Of a DNA stretch of 64,000 nucleotides, positions 53,786 through 62,788 are shown one piece after another. The position numbers and the translations under genes were made by a program. Source of the stretch: Microtetraspora sp. NBRC 16547 (GTDB taxonomy: Bacteria > Actinomycetota > Actinomycetes > Streptosporangiales > Streptosporangiaceae); NCBI RefSeq assembly GCF_030268965.1, contig NZ_BSSE01000029.1, forward strand, positions 1 through 64,000. The letters run 5' to 3'. The notes beneath the pieces were generated by a model, which had not been told where the DNA came from, did not search any database, and worked only from the letters and a program-made list of their open reading frames with translations. Within the stretch, counting starts at the first letter, position 1. Each line of letters starts with the position of its first letter.

Positions 53786-54586
53786 TCACATAAGGCGCCA
53801 AACGGTCGTGCGCTTGTACGGCACGTCCTCCAGAACGGCGGGCACCAGGTGGACGCTCACCGGTGCGAAGAGGTCGCGTGGCAGGTAGGAGCAGGCGCGT
53901 TCGGGATCAGCGGCCAGCACGAGCCGCCTGATCGCCGCCCCGGCCGCCGCTCTGGTCGCCCCTCCCGCCGCCGCTCGGGGAGCTGCTCCCGCCGCCGTTC
54001 CTGGTGCCGGCGCGGCTCCGGTCCCGGCTTCACGTCCGGTGTCGGTCGTGGCTTCACGTCCCGTGCCGTAGCCGGGTTCAGGTTCGGCGCCGGGGCCGGG
54101 CGCGGACACCGCTCGCGTTCGGAGGAGGAAGGGCATGACCCGCCGGGTCAGCGCCACGTCGTAGAAGGCGTCACCAGCCAGCACGACATCCACCTCGGGT
54201 GTCGTGGAGAGGATGTCGCCCGAACGGACGGTGACGGCGGCCCCGTTGGCGCGGGCGTTGAGCGCGATGGCGGCCACGGCGTGCGGATCGATGTCGTTGG
54301 CGACCACCCCGGCGGCGCCCGCCATGGCGGCGGCGATGGCGACGAGACCGGACCCCGAGGCGAGATCGAGCACGGTGCGGCCCCTGACCAGCTCGGGATA
54401 GTCGAGCACGTGCCGGGCCAGCGCCTGGCCGCCCGCCCACGCGTAGGCCCAGAACGGCAGCCCGCCGGTCCGCTCCCAGAGCCCGAACACCTCGTCCTGC
54501 GCCTCCGCGGGCGCGAGGTGCAGTCGGATCTCCGGAACGTACGGCACGGCCACGAGCCGTGTGTGCGCCCGCACCAGATGCTCCAT
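53786..54586 (-). CDS. Class I SAM methyltransferase (ETFB-lysine methyltransferase-like) with low-complexity insertion
   Basis: A 266-residue methyltransferase. AdoMet motif I is VLDLASGSGLVAIAAAMAG and motif II GVVANDIDPHAVAAIALNAR; the segment GGLPFWAYAWAGGQALARH is characteristic of the ETFB/nicotinamide N-methyltransferase-like group. Between motif LLRTRAV and the last strand RRLVLAADPE lies a 50-residue Gly/Ala/Thr/Pro insertion that normal relatives lack. GGGAGGG precedes the ATG at 54586. The substrate is likely a protein lysine, by family. Confidence 0.82.
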   Translation of the reverse strand: MEHLVRAHTRLVAVPYVPEIRLHLAPAEAQDEVFGLWERTGGLPFWAYAWAGGQALARHVLDYPELVRGRTVLDLASGSGLVAIAAAMAGAAGVVANDIDPHAVAAIALNARANGAAVTVRSGDILSTTPEVDVVLAGDAFYDVALTRRVMPFLLRTRAVSAPGPGAEPEPGYGTGREATTDTGREAGTGAAPAPGTAAGAAPRAAAGGATRAAAGAAIRRLVLAADPERACSYLPRDLFAPVSVHLVPAVLEDVPYKRTTVWRLM

Positions 54587-54821
54587 GCCCGCGCCCTCCC
54601 GCCGCACTGTGACTCGGCCCCGGCCATGCCCGCCGCGCCCACCAATCGTGGCATGCCGGCCCTTTTTTCTCCTTGCTCCTCGTTGTTCCTCCTTGCGGCA
54701 CCATCGGGTCCGTGAGGTCGCGTGAGAGGGCGTCGGCGTCGCCCGGCCCTGCGCGCGTGGCTCCCACGGCGTACTCGCCGGAGTCGACCTGCGGCCTTCA
54801 GCCGGTCGGCCGGTCAGGACG

Positions 54822-55847
54822 TCACAGCAGGGAGAGCTGCTCCGGGGCGGCGGGCTGCGGCCGGTCGCGGACGGCGCGCACCGCTCGGCTCGTCGACCGC
54901 CCGATGCCGTATCGCCGGGCCAACTCGCCCACATCCCGGCCGATCCGGTCCTGGTACGCCTTCGGAGCGTAGGCGCCCCTGCCGTACAGCTCCTGGTAGC
55001 GCGGGATGAGATGCGGGTGCTCGCGGGAGAGCCAGGCGAGGAACCACTCCCGGGCGCCGGGCCGCAGGTGCAGCACGATCGGCGCGATGTGCGTGGCGCC
55101 CGCTTCCGCGATCTCCCGCACGGCCGCGTCGAGCGCCTGTCGAGAGTCGGTGAGGTAGGGGAGGATCGGGGCCATCAGCACGCCGCACGGGATGCCGTGG
55201 CCGTTGAGCGTGGCGCAGACCTCCAGCCGCTTGCGCGGGGCCGGCGTCCCCGGCTCGACTGAGCGCCAGACCTCCTTGTCGACGAAGCCGACCGACACGG
55301 CGGTGCTCACGTCGGTCACCTCGGCGGCCTCGGCGAGGAGGTCGAGGTCGCGCAGGATCAGCGAGCCCTTGGTGAGGATCGAGAAGGGGTTGGCGGCGTC
55401 CCTGAGTGCGGAGATGATGCCTGGCATCAGGGCGTACCGCCCCTCGGCCCGCTGGTAGCAGTCGACGTTCGTCCCCATCGCGATGTGCGCGCCCCGCCAT
55501 CTGGGGGCGGCCAGTTCCTTGCGGACGAGATCGGGCGCGTTGACTTTCACCACGATCTTCGAGTCGAAGTCCCGCCCGGAATCCAGGTCGAGATATTCGT
55601 GTGTCCGCCGGGCGAAGCAGTAGACGCAGGCGTGGCTGCACCCCCGATAGGGGTTGATGGTCCACTCGAACGGAACGTGGCTGGCCCCGGGCACGCGGTT
55701 GGTGATCGACCGGGCGTGGACCTCGTAGAACGTGATGCCCCTGAACTCGGGGGTGTCGAACGTTCTGGTCACCGCGCCGCGGGCGAACAAGGGGGCCGCC
55801 GGATCGCCCTGGCCGGAGTCGTCGAGCCGCAGATTGTCCCAGCGCAT
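54822..55847 (-). CDS. Rv2578c-family radical SAM protein
   Basis: A 341-residue radical SAM enzyme. The 4Fe-4S motif appears as NPYRGCSHACVYCFARRTHE, the usual CxxxCxYC spacing of the SplB/Rv2578c group. The rest forms the TIM barrel (LLAEAAEVTDVSTAVSVGFV, ILPYLTDSRQALDAAVREIA). Function is unknown although spore photoproduct lyase-like chemistry is often proposed. The ATG at 55847 has no ribosome site. The C-terminus ends QLSLL, a short motif resembling beta-clamp binding peptides. Confidence 0.88.
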   Translation of the reverse strand: MRWDNLRLDDSGQGDPAAPLFARGAVTRTFDTPEFRGITFYEVHARSITNRVPGASHVPFEWTINPYRGCSHACVYCFARRTHEYLDLDSGRDFDSKIVVKVNAPDLVRKELAAPRWRGAHIAMGTNVDCYQRAEGRYALMPGIISALRDAANPFSILTKGSLILRDLDLLAEAAEVTDVSTAVSVGFVDKEVWRSVEPGTPAPRKRLEVCATLNGHGIPCGVLMAPILPYLTDSRQALDAAVREIAEAGATHIAPIVLHLRPGAREWFLAWLSREHPHLIPRYQELYGRGAYAPKAYQDRIGRDVGELARRYGIGRSTSRAVRAVRDRPQPAAPEQLSLL

Positions 55848-56211
55848 GAGGTGAGTAGAACAAACATTCGATGCAGATCGCAAGCCAGTTCGCCGATGCC
55901 GCGCGCTGTGCCGGTGCTCCGTGCCGCGCGCCGTGTGCCGCGCGCCGGGTGACGAGTTGATCCGAACAAACGACAATCCGTCCCGATCGAGGCCTTTGCC
56001 GCTTACGGGTGACCACCCGCCATGAGCATCCCTACCGTTGGGGTAGGTCGACACGCCGTTTCGGCGTCATCCCGGGAGACCGATTCGACGCTCCGTCCGT
56101 CCGTCCGCACCCGCCCGCGGCCCCGCCGCGTCGCTCCGCGGACCCGACACCACGAGATCCGGCCCCGCCCCCGAGCAGGGACGGGGAACCGTCACGCACG
56201 GAGTGATTCCC
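55848..56211. other. Divergent intergenic region
   Basis: This region separates the radical SAM and secreted-protein genes. The first 150 bases are poorer in GC (AACAAACATTCGATGC) and likely hold the radical SAM promoter. No RNA gene or operator was recognised. Confidence 0.4.
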
Positions 56212-56694
56212 ATGCTCAGAAACGCACTCGCCACCGGCATGCTGCTGGCTTCCGCACTCGTTCCCCCGGCCGTACTCGCTCAGCCGGCGAACGCCGCCGT
56301 CGCGACTCAGGCGGCACGCCCCACCTCGACCGCCACGGATGGAGAGGACTGCTGGTGGCGGAAGGGCTGCATGTACTGCAGGGAGAACGGCGAGGCGGTC
56401 CGCATCACCTGCAGCGCGGGGAGGCGCGAGCGCGAGCGCGGTCGCCTCGAAACGGAGCGCGAGCGCGCTCGCCATCGTGCCAGGCTCGAACGGGAGCGTT
56501 ACCTGCACGGTGGTTACGCCGGTGAGCGGCGTGAGCGGGAGCGCAGAGAGGCTCGCCGACGCGCCGAGCGTGAGCGGGAGAGTTACCTGCACGGTGGTTA
56601 CATCGGTGAGCGGCGTGAGCGGGAGCGCAGGGAGGCTCGCCGACGCGCCGAGCGTGAGCGGGAGCGCTGGGAGCAGCGGCACCGTCGTCACTAG
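56212..56694 (+). CDS. Secreted Arg/Glu-rich repeat protein
   Basis: A 160-residue exported protein without recognised family. A signal peptide (MLRNALATGMLLASALVPPA) ends near AQPANAA. A short Cys-rich part follows (EDCWWRKGCMYCRENG, RITCSAG; four cysteines). The remainder is highly charged, with two 28-residue repeats (YLHGGYAGERRERERREARR and YLHGGYIGERRERERREARR). It should form long charged helices outside the cell. CGGAG eight bases before the ATG at 56212 supports the start. Confidence 0.8.
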   Translation: MLRNALATGMLLASALVPPAVLAQPANAAVATQAARPTSTATDGEDCWWRKGCMYCRENGEAVRITCSAGRRERERGRLETERERARHRARLERERYLHGGYAGERRERERREARRRAERERESYLHGGYIGERRERERREARRRAERERERWEQRHRRH

Positions 56695-57216
56695 CGCGAG
56701 CGTATGGAGCGCGGTCACGTGGAGCGCAGCGGCCAGTAGCACGAGGGGCGGTGAGTCTTAGGACGATCCGTCGCCCAGGCTGGGGCAGATCCGGTCCGGC
56801 AGATTCATGCCGTCGCCCCGCGGGGGCTCCCGCGAGGCGACGGTGTGTTCGCGACGGTGTGTGTTGGCGTTGCGCTCGACCTGGGTGGCCTCTTGCGTTC
56901 CAGGGTCTCGCGGACTCCGGATCGAGATCGGCGCAGCGAGGCGGAACTGTGAAGCGGGGCCTTCTCCGTCCCCGTACGCAAGAGGCATGTGGGGAACATG
57001 AGGGGACCAACAGGACTTCACACAACCAACGGTGACCATAGCAAGGTAACGGAACACTTCGGTTCTGACCTCGGTGACCTCATACAGCCAACGACAACCG
57101 TCGGCTACGAGCGACCTGCTAAACAGATCTTAATTACCCGCCCAGGAAACGGCTAACGATCTTCATCGTTGGGCAGAACGTCGGCACACACCTTGCGTTC
57201 CGGGGAGGTGCGCCAT
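56695..57216. other. Intergenic region, no gene seen
   Basis: About 520 bases without credible coding. GC content drops in 56990-57170, where the promoter of the DUF3040 gene should lie (AACAGATCTTAATTACCCGC). No tRNA or hairpin array was recognised. Confidence 0.45.
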
Positions 57217-57489
57217 ATGGCCTGGTCGCAGGACGAGGAGCGGATGCTGGCGTTGATCGAACAGCACCTCACCGATGAGGATCCGCGGCTCGCCGCCCGG
57301 CTTGAATCGTTCAACGAGCGTGTCGAGCGTCGTCGGAGGGGAAGACGACGCGATGATCGCGAGCGACGGCGGAGCATGCCGCGCCGCTCGACGATCATCA
57401 TCGTGGTGAGCTGGTTGCTGATCGCCACCTTGATCGCGACCTTGCTGATCATGGCACTGCACCACGACGCCGCCGCGCTCCCCGGCTGA
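57217..57489 (+). CDS. DUF3040 small membrane protein
   Basis: A 90-residue protein. The N-terminus MAWSQDEERMLALIEQHLTD and DPRLAARLESF is the DUF3040 signature; an Arg-rich segment (ERRRRGRRRDDRERRR) precedes one membrane helix (STIIIVVSWLLIATLIATLL). Such proteins are common in actinobacteria and of unknown function. GGGGAGG precedes the ATG by about seven bases. Confidence 0.88.
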   Translation: MAWSQDEERMLALIEQHLTDEDPRLAARLESFNERVERRRRGRRRDDRERRRSMPRRSTIIIVVSWLLIATLIATLLIMALHHDAAALPG

Positions 57490-57600
57490 GCTTCCTGAGC
57501 CAGTTGAGCCGTTGGCCCGCCTGAGCCGATTGAACCGTAAGCCGCTGAGCCGTAAGCCGTTGAGCCGTCTGCGTTCCCGAGCCACGCCTGAGCCATGAGT
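57486..57600. repeat. Degenerate GAGCCGT-type repeat tract
   Basis: Multiple copies of TGAGCC followed by G/A-rich variants (TGAGCCGTT, TGAGCCGAT, TGAGCCGTA, TGAGCCGTC) recur about every 10-20 bases downstream of the DUF3040 stop. It is an unspaced, degenerate tandem tract, not a CRISPR array. Confidence 0.65.
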
Positions 57601-57696
57601 GTCCGAGCATCGAACCCGCCGAGTATCTGAACCGGCCGAGTTCTGGGACGCCCCAGTCCTGAGCCCGGCCGGAGCCGCCGGAAGACCGGCGGAGGA

Positions 57697-59326
57697 TCAG
57701 CGCGACGACCCCGGCGAGCCTCGCATGGTGAAGTTGTCGAAGCCCATCTTGAGCACCGCCGTGCTCTTTTCGCCGACCCGTCCGATGATGCCGACCTGAC
57801 CGCTCGGCAGCGGCCTGCCGTCCACCACGGAAGCGGTCCGGGAGCCGTTGACCCACATGGTCAGTTCGACTCCGTCCTGTGTCACCGTGCACCTGGCCTG
57901 CACGCTGGTCGGCTCGCCCTTCGTGGACGGATCGGTCTGCACCGGGGAGGTGAGATCGCCGCCGGCGTCGTCCACGACCTTGCGTATCCGAGCCCGTCCG
58001 GTGGTGTCGAGGAGGAACTCGTAGCGCGTGGCCTTGCTTCCTCCCGCGTTCTGGCGACAGAACAGGCCGTACTCTCCCGCGCCCTTCACCTCCCTGACCG
58101 TGGCGTCCACGCCCAGCAGATAGTCGTTGGGCACGGCCGGTGTCGGTGTCGGTGTCGCGCCCGGCGTGGGGGTCTGCGGCTCGGTGGTGAACGGGATCGG
58201 GGCGTTCTCCGACAGATCGTTCTTGTCGTCGCCGTACGCGTCCATGGCATAGAAGCCGCCGACCGCGTACCCCTGCCGGTGGTACTCCTCGCCGGTGTAG
58301 TCGCTGCCCCAGCCGGTGCCGCTCCGGTTGAAGTCGTCCTGGTACAGCGGCGTGAGGTCGCCGGGCGGTCCGCCGGGCGACAGCGCGACGTACAGGCCGA
58401 CACCGCCCGCGACGACGAGCGCGGCGGCCGCCGCGCCGATCCTCAGCCGGGTGCGGTGCGCGCTCGCGGCGGGGGCGGACAGGCGTGTCACCTCGCCGGG
58501 CGGGTGCGACACCGTCGGTGCTTCCGCCCGCAGCGTCTGGCCGCCGAACGCGGGCGGTGCGACTCCCGGCGCGCCCCCCGCTGCGACTGCAGGTGCGACT
58601 GCAGGTGTGGCACCGCGCGGGGCGGTCGCGGCCGGGTCGGCGGTCTGCTGCCAGGTCGTCTGCACCGAGTGCGCGGCCTGTTCGGGGGCGGCGGCCCGGC
58701 CGACCATGTGGTCCAGGAGCTGCTGGGAGGTCGGGCGGCGGCTCGGATCCTTGGCCAGCGCGTAGCCGACCAGGTCGCGCAGCGCCGGCTCCAGCCCGTC
58801 GAGGTTCGGCTCGCGGTTGAGCACCTGGTAAAGCACGGCGTGCAGCGTTTCTCCGTGGAAGGGCGTGCGGCCGGTCGCGGCGAACGCGACCAGGCAGCCC
58901 CACGAAAACACGTCGCACGCCGCTGACACGGGCTCGCCACGCAGCACCTCGGGCGCCATGTAGCGGGGCGTGCCGATCAGCTCGCCCGTGCCGGTGATCC
59001 CGCCGAGGGTGTCCCGGGCCCGGGCGATGCCGAAGTCGATCACCCGTGGGCCGACGGGGGAGAGCAGCACGTTGGACGGCTTGAGGTCGCGGTGGATCAC
59101 CCCCGCGCCGTGGATGGCGGCGAGCGCGGTGGCCACCCCGACCGCGAGGGCGTCCAGGCTGGAGCCGCGCAGGGGGCCCGACGACTGTACGGCGTGCTCC
59201 AGGTTGGGGCCGGGGACGAACTCGGTGACGACGTAGAGCTGGTCGCCGTCGAGCGCGGCCTCGATCACGGCAGCGGTGCAGAACCGGCGGACCCGGGACG
59301 CCGCTTCCGCCTCACGGCGGAAGCGC
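57697..59326 (-). pseudogene. Ser/Thr protein kinase, C-terminal fragment (split by IS element)
   Basis: About 543 residues in frame: the kinase C-lobe with the catalytic loop (VIHRDLKPSNVLL), DFG (VIDFGIARA) and the APE motif (YMAPEVLRGEP), a Pro/Ala linker, one membrane helix (LRIGAAAAALVVAGGVGLYV) and an extracellular sensor domain with QDDFNRSGTGWGSDYTGEEY. The ATP-binding N-lobe is missing; it lies at 60837-61012 beyond an inserted element. The gene is the downstream part of one PASTA-less receptor kinase and cannot phosphorylate as it stands. Confidence 0.85.
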
Positions 59327-59328
59327 AT

Positions 59329-59460
59329 CGTCAGCTTCTCGGCCCTGAAGGGCCGAGCTTGCAGCTCCTCGCCGTACCTGGCGGATACGGGTCAGGCCGC
59401 GTCGTCGGCAGCGTGACTCACTGCCCAACCCACGACACCGCGCGAGGCGATGTTGCGGGC
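59329..59460 (-). ncRNA. Candidate omega RNA (TnpB guide RNA scaffold)
   Basis: In IS605-type elements the RNA from the tnpB 3' end to the element end guides TnpB, with the following host sequence as guide. Here that stretch has the hairpin at 59338-59357 and is directly followed by kinase sequence GATGCGCTTCCGC. The boundaries are approximate and inferred from position only. Confidence 0.4.
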
Positions 59461-60543
59461 CGCGTTGACGTCGGCGTGCTCAGCGAAGCCGCACAACGTA
59501 CAGCAGAAGGTTGCCTGGTCGGGCCGGTTGGCCTTGTCCACATGCCCGCAGGCCGAGCAGGTCTGGGACGTGTAGGCCGGATCGACGTGGATCACGGCGA
59601 CCCCATGCCGGGCCGCCTTGTAGACGATGAAGCTCCCCAACTGGTGGAAACTCCAGGAGTGCAGCGTGACCCGCTGGGGCTTGCGGAGCCGTACCCGGTC
59701 ACGGATCCCGCCCAGGTCTTCCAGGGCGATGCCGCGTCCGGTGCGTTCTGCCTCGGTCACGATGCGTTTGGCGATGCGGTGATTGGCGTCGGCGGCGAAC
59801 CGCGCCTCCTTGCGGCGGCGCTTCTTCAGCAGCCGTTTGGCGGACCTGGTGGCCTTGGCCTGCAGCCGGCGGCGCAGCTCCCGGTTGCGGTGGCGCACCG
59901 CGTTCAGGCCCTTACCGCAGTGGCGGGCGCCGTCACTGGTGGTGGCGATGTTGGCAATGCCCAGATCCACCCCTATGAACCCGTCCGGTTCGGTGACCGG
60001 AACATCAGGGATCTCACAGGTCGCATACAGAAACCACATGCCATCCCGGCAGACCAGGTCGGACTCGCCCTTCCGATACAAGGCGAGCATCTTGAGCTGG
60101 TCGGCCGACCCGGCGAACGCGACGTTCTTCAACCTGCTGGCCGTGGTCCAGATCGACACCGTGTGGGCGGTGTGGTCCCAGGACAGGCAGCGGTCATCGA
60201 ACGGCTGCGCGGCATCAGCGCGGAAGACGATCGGTTTGCTCTCGGCCCGCGCACGGCGCGCAGAGCCTTCCGGTCCCAGGTTCCCGGCCCGGATGTTGGC
60301 CTTCAGTGTGGTGTAGGCGTCGGCGACCTTCTTGATCACATGCTGGGCGGCCTGCGCCCCCAACCCGCGCGCTTTCACCTCGCGATAGGTGTGCTTGCGC
60401 AACGCGTACTCACGCCGGTCCCCGGTCGTGAACGCGGTCACCGAGGCGAAGTTCGCGGCATCGTTGCAGGCGCGCAAGGTCGCCTCCAACGCCGCCGCCT
60501 GCTCAGGCGTCGGCCGCAGCCTCACCTGCACCACCAGCTTCAC
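59392..60543 (-). CDS. tnpB: RNA-guided endonuclease TnpB
   Basis: A 383-residue TnpB. The RuvC catalytic residues are intact: Asp in FIGVDLGIANIATT, Glu in GIALEDLGGIRDR and Asp in AEHADVNAARNIA. The zinc ribbon is complete (TCSACGHVD and FCCTLCGFAE). TnpB uses an RNA guide to cut the donor site next to a target-adjacent motif and thereby supports retention of the element. TAATGT seven bases before the GTG suggests a leaderless start; an earlier GTG at 60552 is possible. No frameshift is present, unlike the neighbouring tnpA. Confidence 0.93.
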   Translation of the reverse strand: MKLVVQVRLRPTPEQAAALEATLRACNDAANFASVTAFTTGDRREYALRKHTYREVKARGLGAQAAQHVIKKVADAYTTLKANIRAGNLGPEGSARRARAESKPIVFRADAAQPFDDRCLSWDHTAHTVSIWTTASRLKNVAFAGSADQLKMLALYRKGESDLVCRDGMWFLYATCEIPDVPVTEPDGFIGVDLGIANIATTSDGARHCGKGLNAVRHRNRELRRRLQAKATRSAKRLLKKRRRKEARFAADANHRIAKRIVTEAERTGRGIALEDLGGIRDRVRLRKPQRVTLHSWSFHQLGSFIVYKAARHGVAVIHVDPAYTSQTCSACGHVDKANRPDQATFCCTLCGFAEHADVNAARNIASRGVVGWAVSHAADDAA

Positions 60544-60567
60544 ATCGAACACATTATCGGCTGGTTC

Positions 60568-60774
60568 ATGTCGCCGTGATGGAAACCGAAACCGGATATC
60601 CGCCAAGGTCGCAGCGTGGTCTACCGGTCTACAGCCTCCACGCGCATTCGGTCTTCCCCACCAAGTACCGGAGGCGGCCATTTCTGGTCACCGTCGCACT
60701 TCGCGGCGTCCTGCGGCGACGGTCCACTGTCGATCGTCAAGGAGTACATCGAGAACCAGAAGCGCCCGGACTAG
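60568..60774 (+). pseudogene. tnpA: IS200-type TnpA remnant, internally deleted
   Basis: Reading starts MSP, hits a stop, continues WKPKPDIRQGRSVVY, shifts frame to VYSLHAHSVFPTKYRRRPF and then jumps to the family's C-terminal end HFAASCGDGPLSIVKEYI, ending EYIENQKRPD. The central part with the HUH motif and the catalytic tyrosine is deleted. The transposase is dead, so the element cannot move by itself. Confidence 0.85.
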
Positions 60775-60836
60775 CGTCCGGGCGAGGCGAGGGAAGCGAT
60801 TCCTCCCGGGCGTGAAAGCCCGGGGTTCCTCCCTAA

Positions 60837-61012
60837 ATCACGCTGAACTGCTCGTGGCGGCTGAACTCCGGGTTGATCACCTTGACGGCGACGCGTTGGC
60901 CGTCTCGGGACTCGCCCAGGTAGACCGTGCCCATGCCGCCCACACCCAGGCGGCCGAGCAGGCGATATCCGCCGATGTGAAGGGGATCTCCCGGAGTGAG
61001 GTCGTTCACCAC
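60837..61012 (-). pseudogene. Ser/Thr protein kinase, N-terminal fragment
   Basis: This carries the kinase N-lobe: the GTG at 61012, the glycine-rich loop LGRLGVGGMGTVYLG and the ATP-binding Lys in VAVKVINPEFSRHEQF. The frame then runs into element sequence and stops at 60833. The missing continuation MRFRREAEAASRV lies at 59326-59288, on the other side of the element. Without excision no functional kinase can be made. Confidence 0.85.
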
Positions 61013-61111
61013 GCCATCCAACCGCCGTACGTCATATTTCGCACATTCAGCGGCAAAGCCTACAGAGATCCTCTCGCGCACCAGCACGCGTGACGAAAGC
61101 GCCCGCGGTTG

Positions 61112-62722
61112 TCAGAGGGACTTGAGGAATGCGGCGGCGACCGGTGCGGCGACCTTCCCGCCGCCGCCCCCGCCTTCGACGACGACCGCGAAGGCGACGT
61201 CACCGCGGTAACCGATGAACCACGCGTGGGATTCCAGCTTCTCGCCGGTGCCGAACTCCGCCGTGCCCGTCTTGCCTGCCGCACCGGCGGGGAGGCCGGC
61301 GGAGCGCGCAGTGCCCTTGCTCACGACGGCCCTCATCATCACGCGCAGTTGCTCGGCGACGCCGTCCGGCAGGTTCTTGGGCGAGGTCTTCTGCTTGATG
61401 GAGGGCACCAGCGTCGGCGGCCGCCACGAGCCGTCCGCGACCGCGGCCGCGACGGTGGCCATGACCAGCGGGCTCGCGGTGATCCGGGCCTGGCCGAAGG
61501 CCTCCGCGCCCAGCTCGGCGTCGCTGGTCGCCTTGGGCATACTCGCCTTGGTCGCGGGGACGCCGATGTTGAGCGGCTGGTTGAAGCCGAAGCCGGAGGC
61601 GATGTCGTACAGCTTCTGCGCGCCGAGTTTGGACGCGGCGAGCGGCGCGAAGGTCGTGTTGCACGAGTGGGCGTAGGAGTCGAGGAACGACAGCGCCCCG
61701 AACGCCTCGTGGTCGGAGTTGCGGATCTGCAGCCCGCCGACGGAGGCCGTCTTGGGGCAGGTGACCTGCGCCGACGGGGTCAGACCTTCGGCGAGGAGGC
61801 CGGCGGCCGTGATGGTCTTGAACGTGGAGCCCGGAGGGTAGCGGCCGTCCAGTGCCCGGTTGAAACCGCCCTGGTTGTTGACGACCGCGAGGACCTCGCC
61901 GCTGGACGGGCGCACGGCCACCAGTGACGTAGGCTTCTTGATGTCGCGTACGGCATCCGCCGCGGCGCGCTGGACGCGCAGGTCCAGGCTGGTCTTGACG
62001 TCGCGTCCGGCCGACCCCTTCATGGTCGTCAGGGTCTTCTTCCCGGCGAGGATCTCGGTGGTCGGCGTGCCGGCGAGTGACTTCTGGAAGCTCTCCTGGA
62101 GGCCGCCACGGCCGATCGCGTCACCCGTCTTGTACGCGGAGCCCAGAGCCTTGACGTCCTTGGCCGTCGCCTTGTCCAGGTATCCGACGAGCTGCGCGAC
62201 CGAGCCGCCCACATCGCCGCCGTCGATGCGGTTGCCGTTGGCGTCCGTGATCATCCCGCGCTGGGGCCAGGTCGTCTTGAGCGACAGGTGGTCGGTGCCG
62301 TCGAGTTCCGGATGCGCGGCCTTCGGGGACCAGGCGACCTTCCAGTAGTGGTCCTTGACCGTGAGGTCGATCGTCCCGTCGTAGGTCCACTCGCCGACGT
62401 TCTTGAGCGTCGCCGTCGCGGTGTACGCGGCGGTGGCCCTGTCGTCTCCCGACGGGGTCACCGCGCCGAGGGTGACGGCGACCGCGGTGGCGCCGAGATT
62501 CTTGGTGAGCTCGGCGTAGGCGGCCTCGAAACCGGGCGCCGGCGTCGCGAGCTCGGCCTTCATCGCGGCCAGGTCGCCGCGCGCCCAGGCGGCGGTGAAC
62601 CGCTGCGCGGTCTCCTGCGGGGTGCCTCGGGTGTGCAGGACGTAGTAGGCGCCGCCCGCCGCCGCTCCGGCCACCAGGACGGTGACGGCCGTCGTGATCG
62701 CGATCGTACGTCCTCGGGGCAC
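61112..62722 (-). CDS. Penicillin-binding protein with MecA_N domain (class B PBP)
   Basis: A 536-residue membrane-anchored transpeptidase. A single N-terminal helix (IAITTAVTVLVAGAAAGGAY) is followed by an NTF2-like MecA_N domain (ETAQRFTAAWARGDLAAMKA), the PBP dimer domain and the transpeptidase domain with SxxK (PPGSTFKTIT), SxN (YAHSCNTTF) and KTG (AAGKTGTAEF). It cross-links peptidoglycan stems; MecA_N-containing relatives can have low beta-lactam affinity. GGGAGG precedes the GTG. It is upstream of the disrupted kinase on the same strand. Confidence 0.94.
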   Translation of the reverse strand: MPRGRTIAITTAVTVLVAGAAAGGAYYVLHTRGTPQETAQRFTAAWARGDLAAMKAELATPAPGFEAAYAELTKNLGATAVAVTLGAVTPSGDDRATAAYTATATLKNVGEWTYDGTIDLTVKDHYWKVAWSPKAAHPELDGTDHLSLKTTWPQRGMITDANGNRIDGGDVGGSVAQLVGYLDKATAKDVKALGSAYKTGDAIGRGGLQESFQKSLAGTPTTEILAGKKTLTTMKGSAGRDVKTSLDLRVQRAAADAVRDIKKPTSLVAVRPSSGEVLAVVNNQGGFNRALDGRYPPGSTFKTITAAGLLAEGLTPSAQVTCPKTASVGGLQIRNSDHEAFGALSFLDSYAHSCNTTFAPLAASKLGAQKLYDIASGFGFNQPLNIGVPATKASMPKATSDAELGAEAFGQARITASPLVMATVAAAVADGSWRPPTLVPSIKQKTSPKNLPDGVAEQLRVMMRAVVSKGTARSAGLPAGAAGKTGTAEFGTGEKLESHAWFIGYRGDVAFAVVVEGGGGGGKVAAPVAAAFLKSL

Positions 62723-62788
62723 GCGTTGCCTCCCAGCCTAGAAATCGGCACAGAGCCTATCGCGGTCAAATGGCCATACAAGCCGCGG

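Larger units (their letters stand above)
59329..60836 (-). mobile_element. IS200/IS605-type element inserted in a kinase gene
   Basis: The element spans about 1.5 kb. Hairpins typical of this family lie near both ends: CTCGGCCC-TGAA-GGGCCGAG (59338-59357) at the tnpB 3' end and CCCGGGC-GTGAAA-GCCCGGG (60805-60824) at the other. There is no inverted terminal repeat and no target duplication. The kinase reading frames on both sides rejoin in frame if it is removed. The flank adjacent to the tnpA-side end reads GTGAT, similar to the TTGAT target of ISDra2. tnpB and the tnpA remnant are divergent, as in IS605. Confidence 0.85.

Noticed and set aside
60568-60774. Active TnpA gene
   Set aside because: An internal stop, a frameshift and a deletion of the catalytic centre exclude function.
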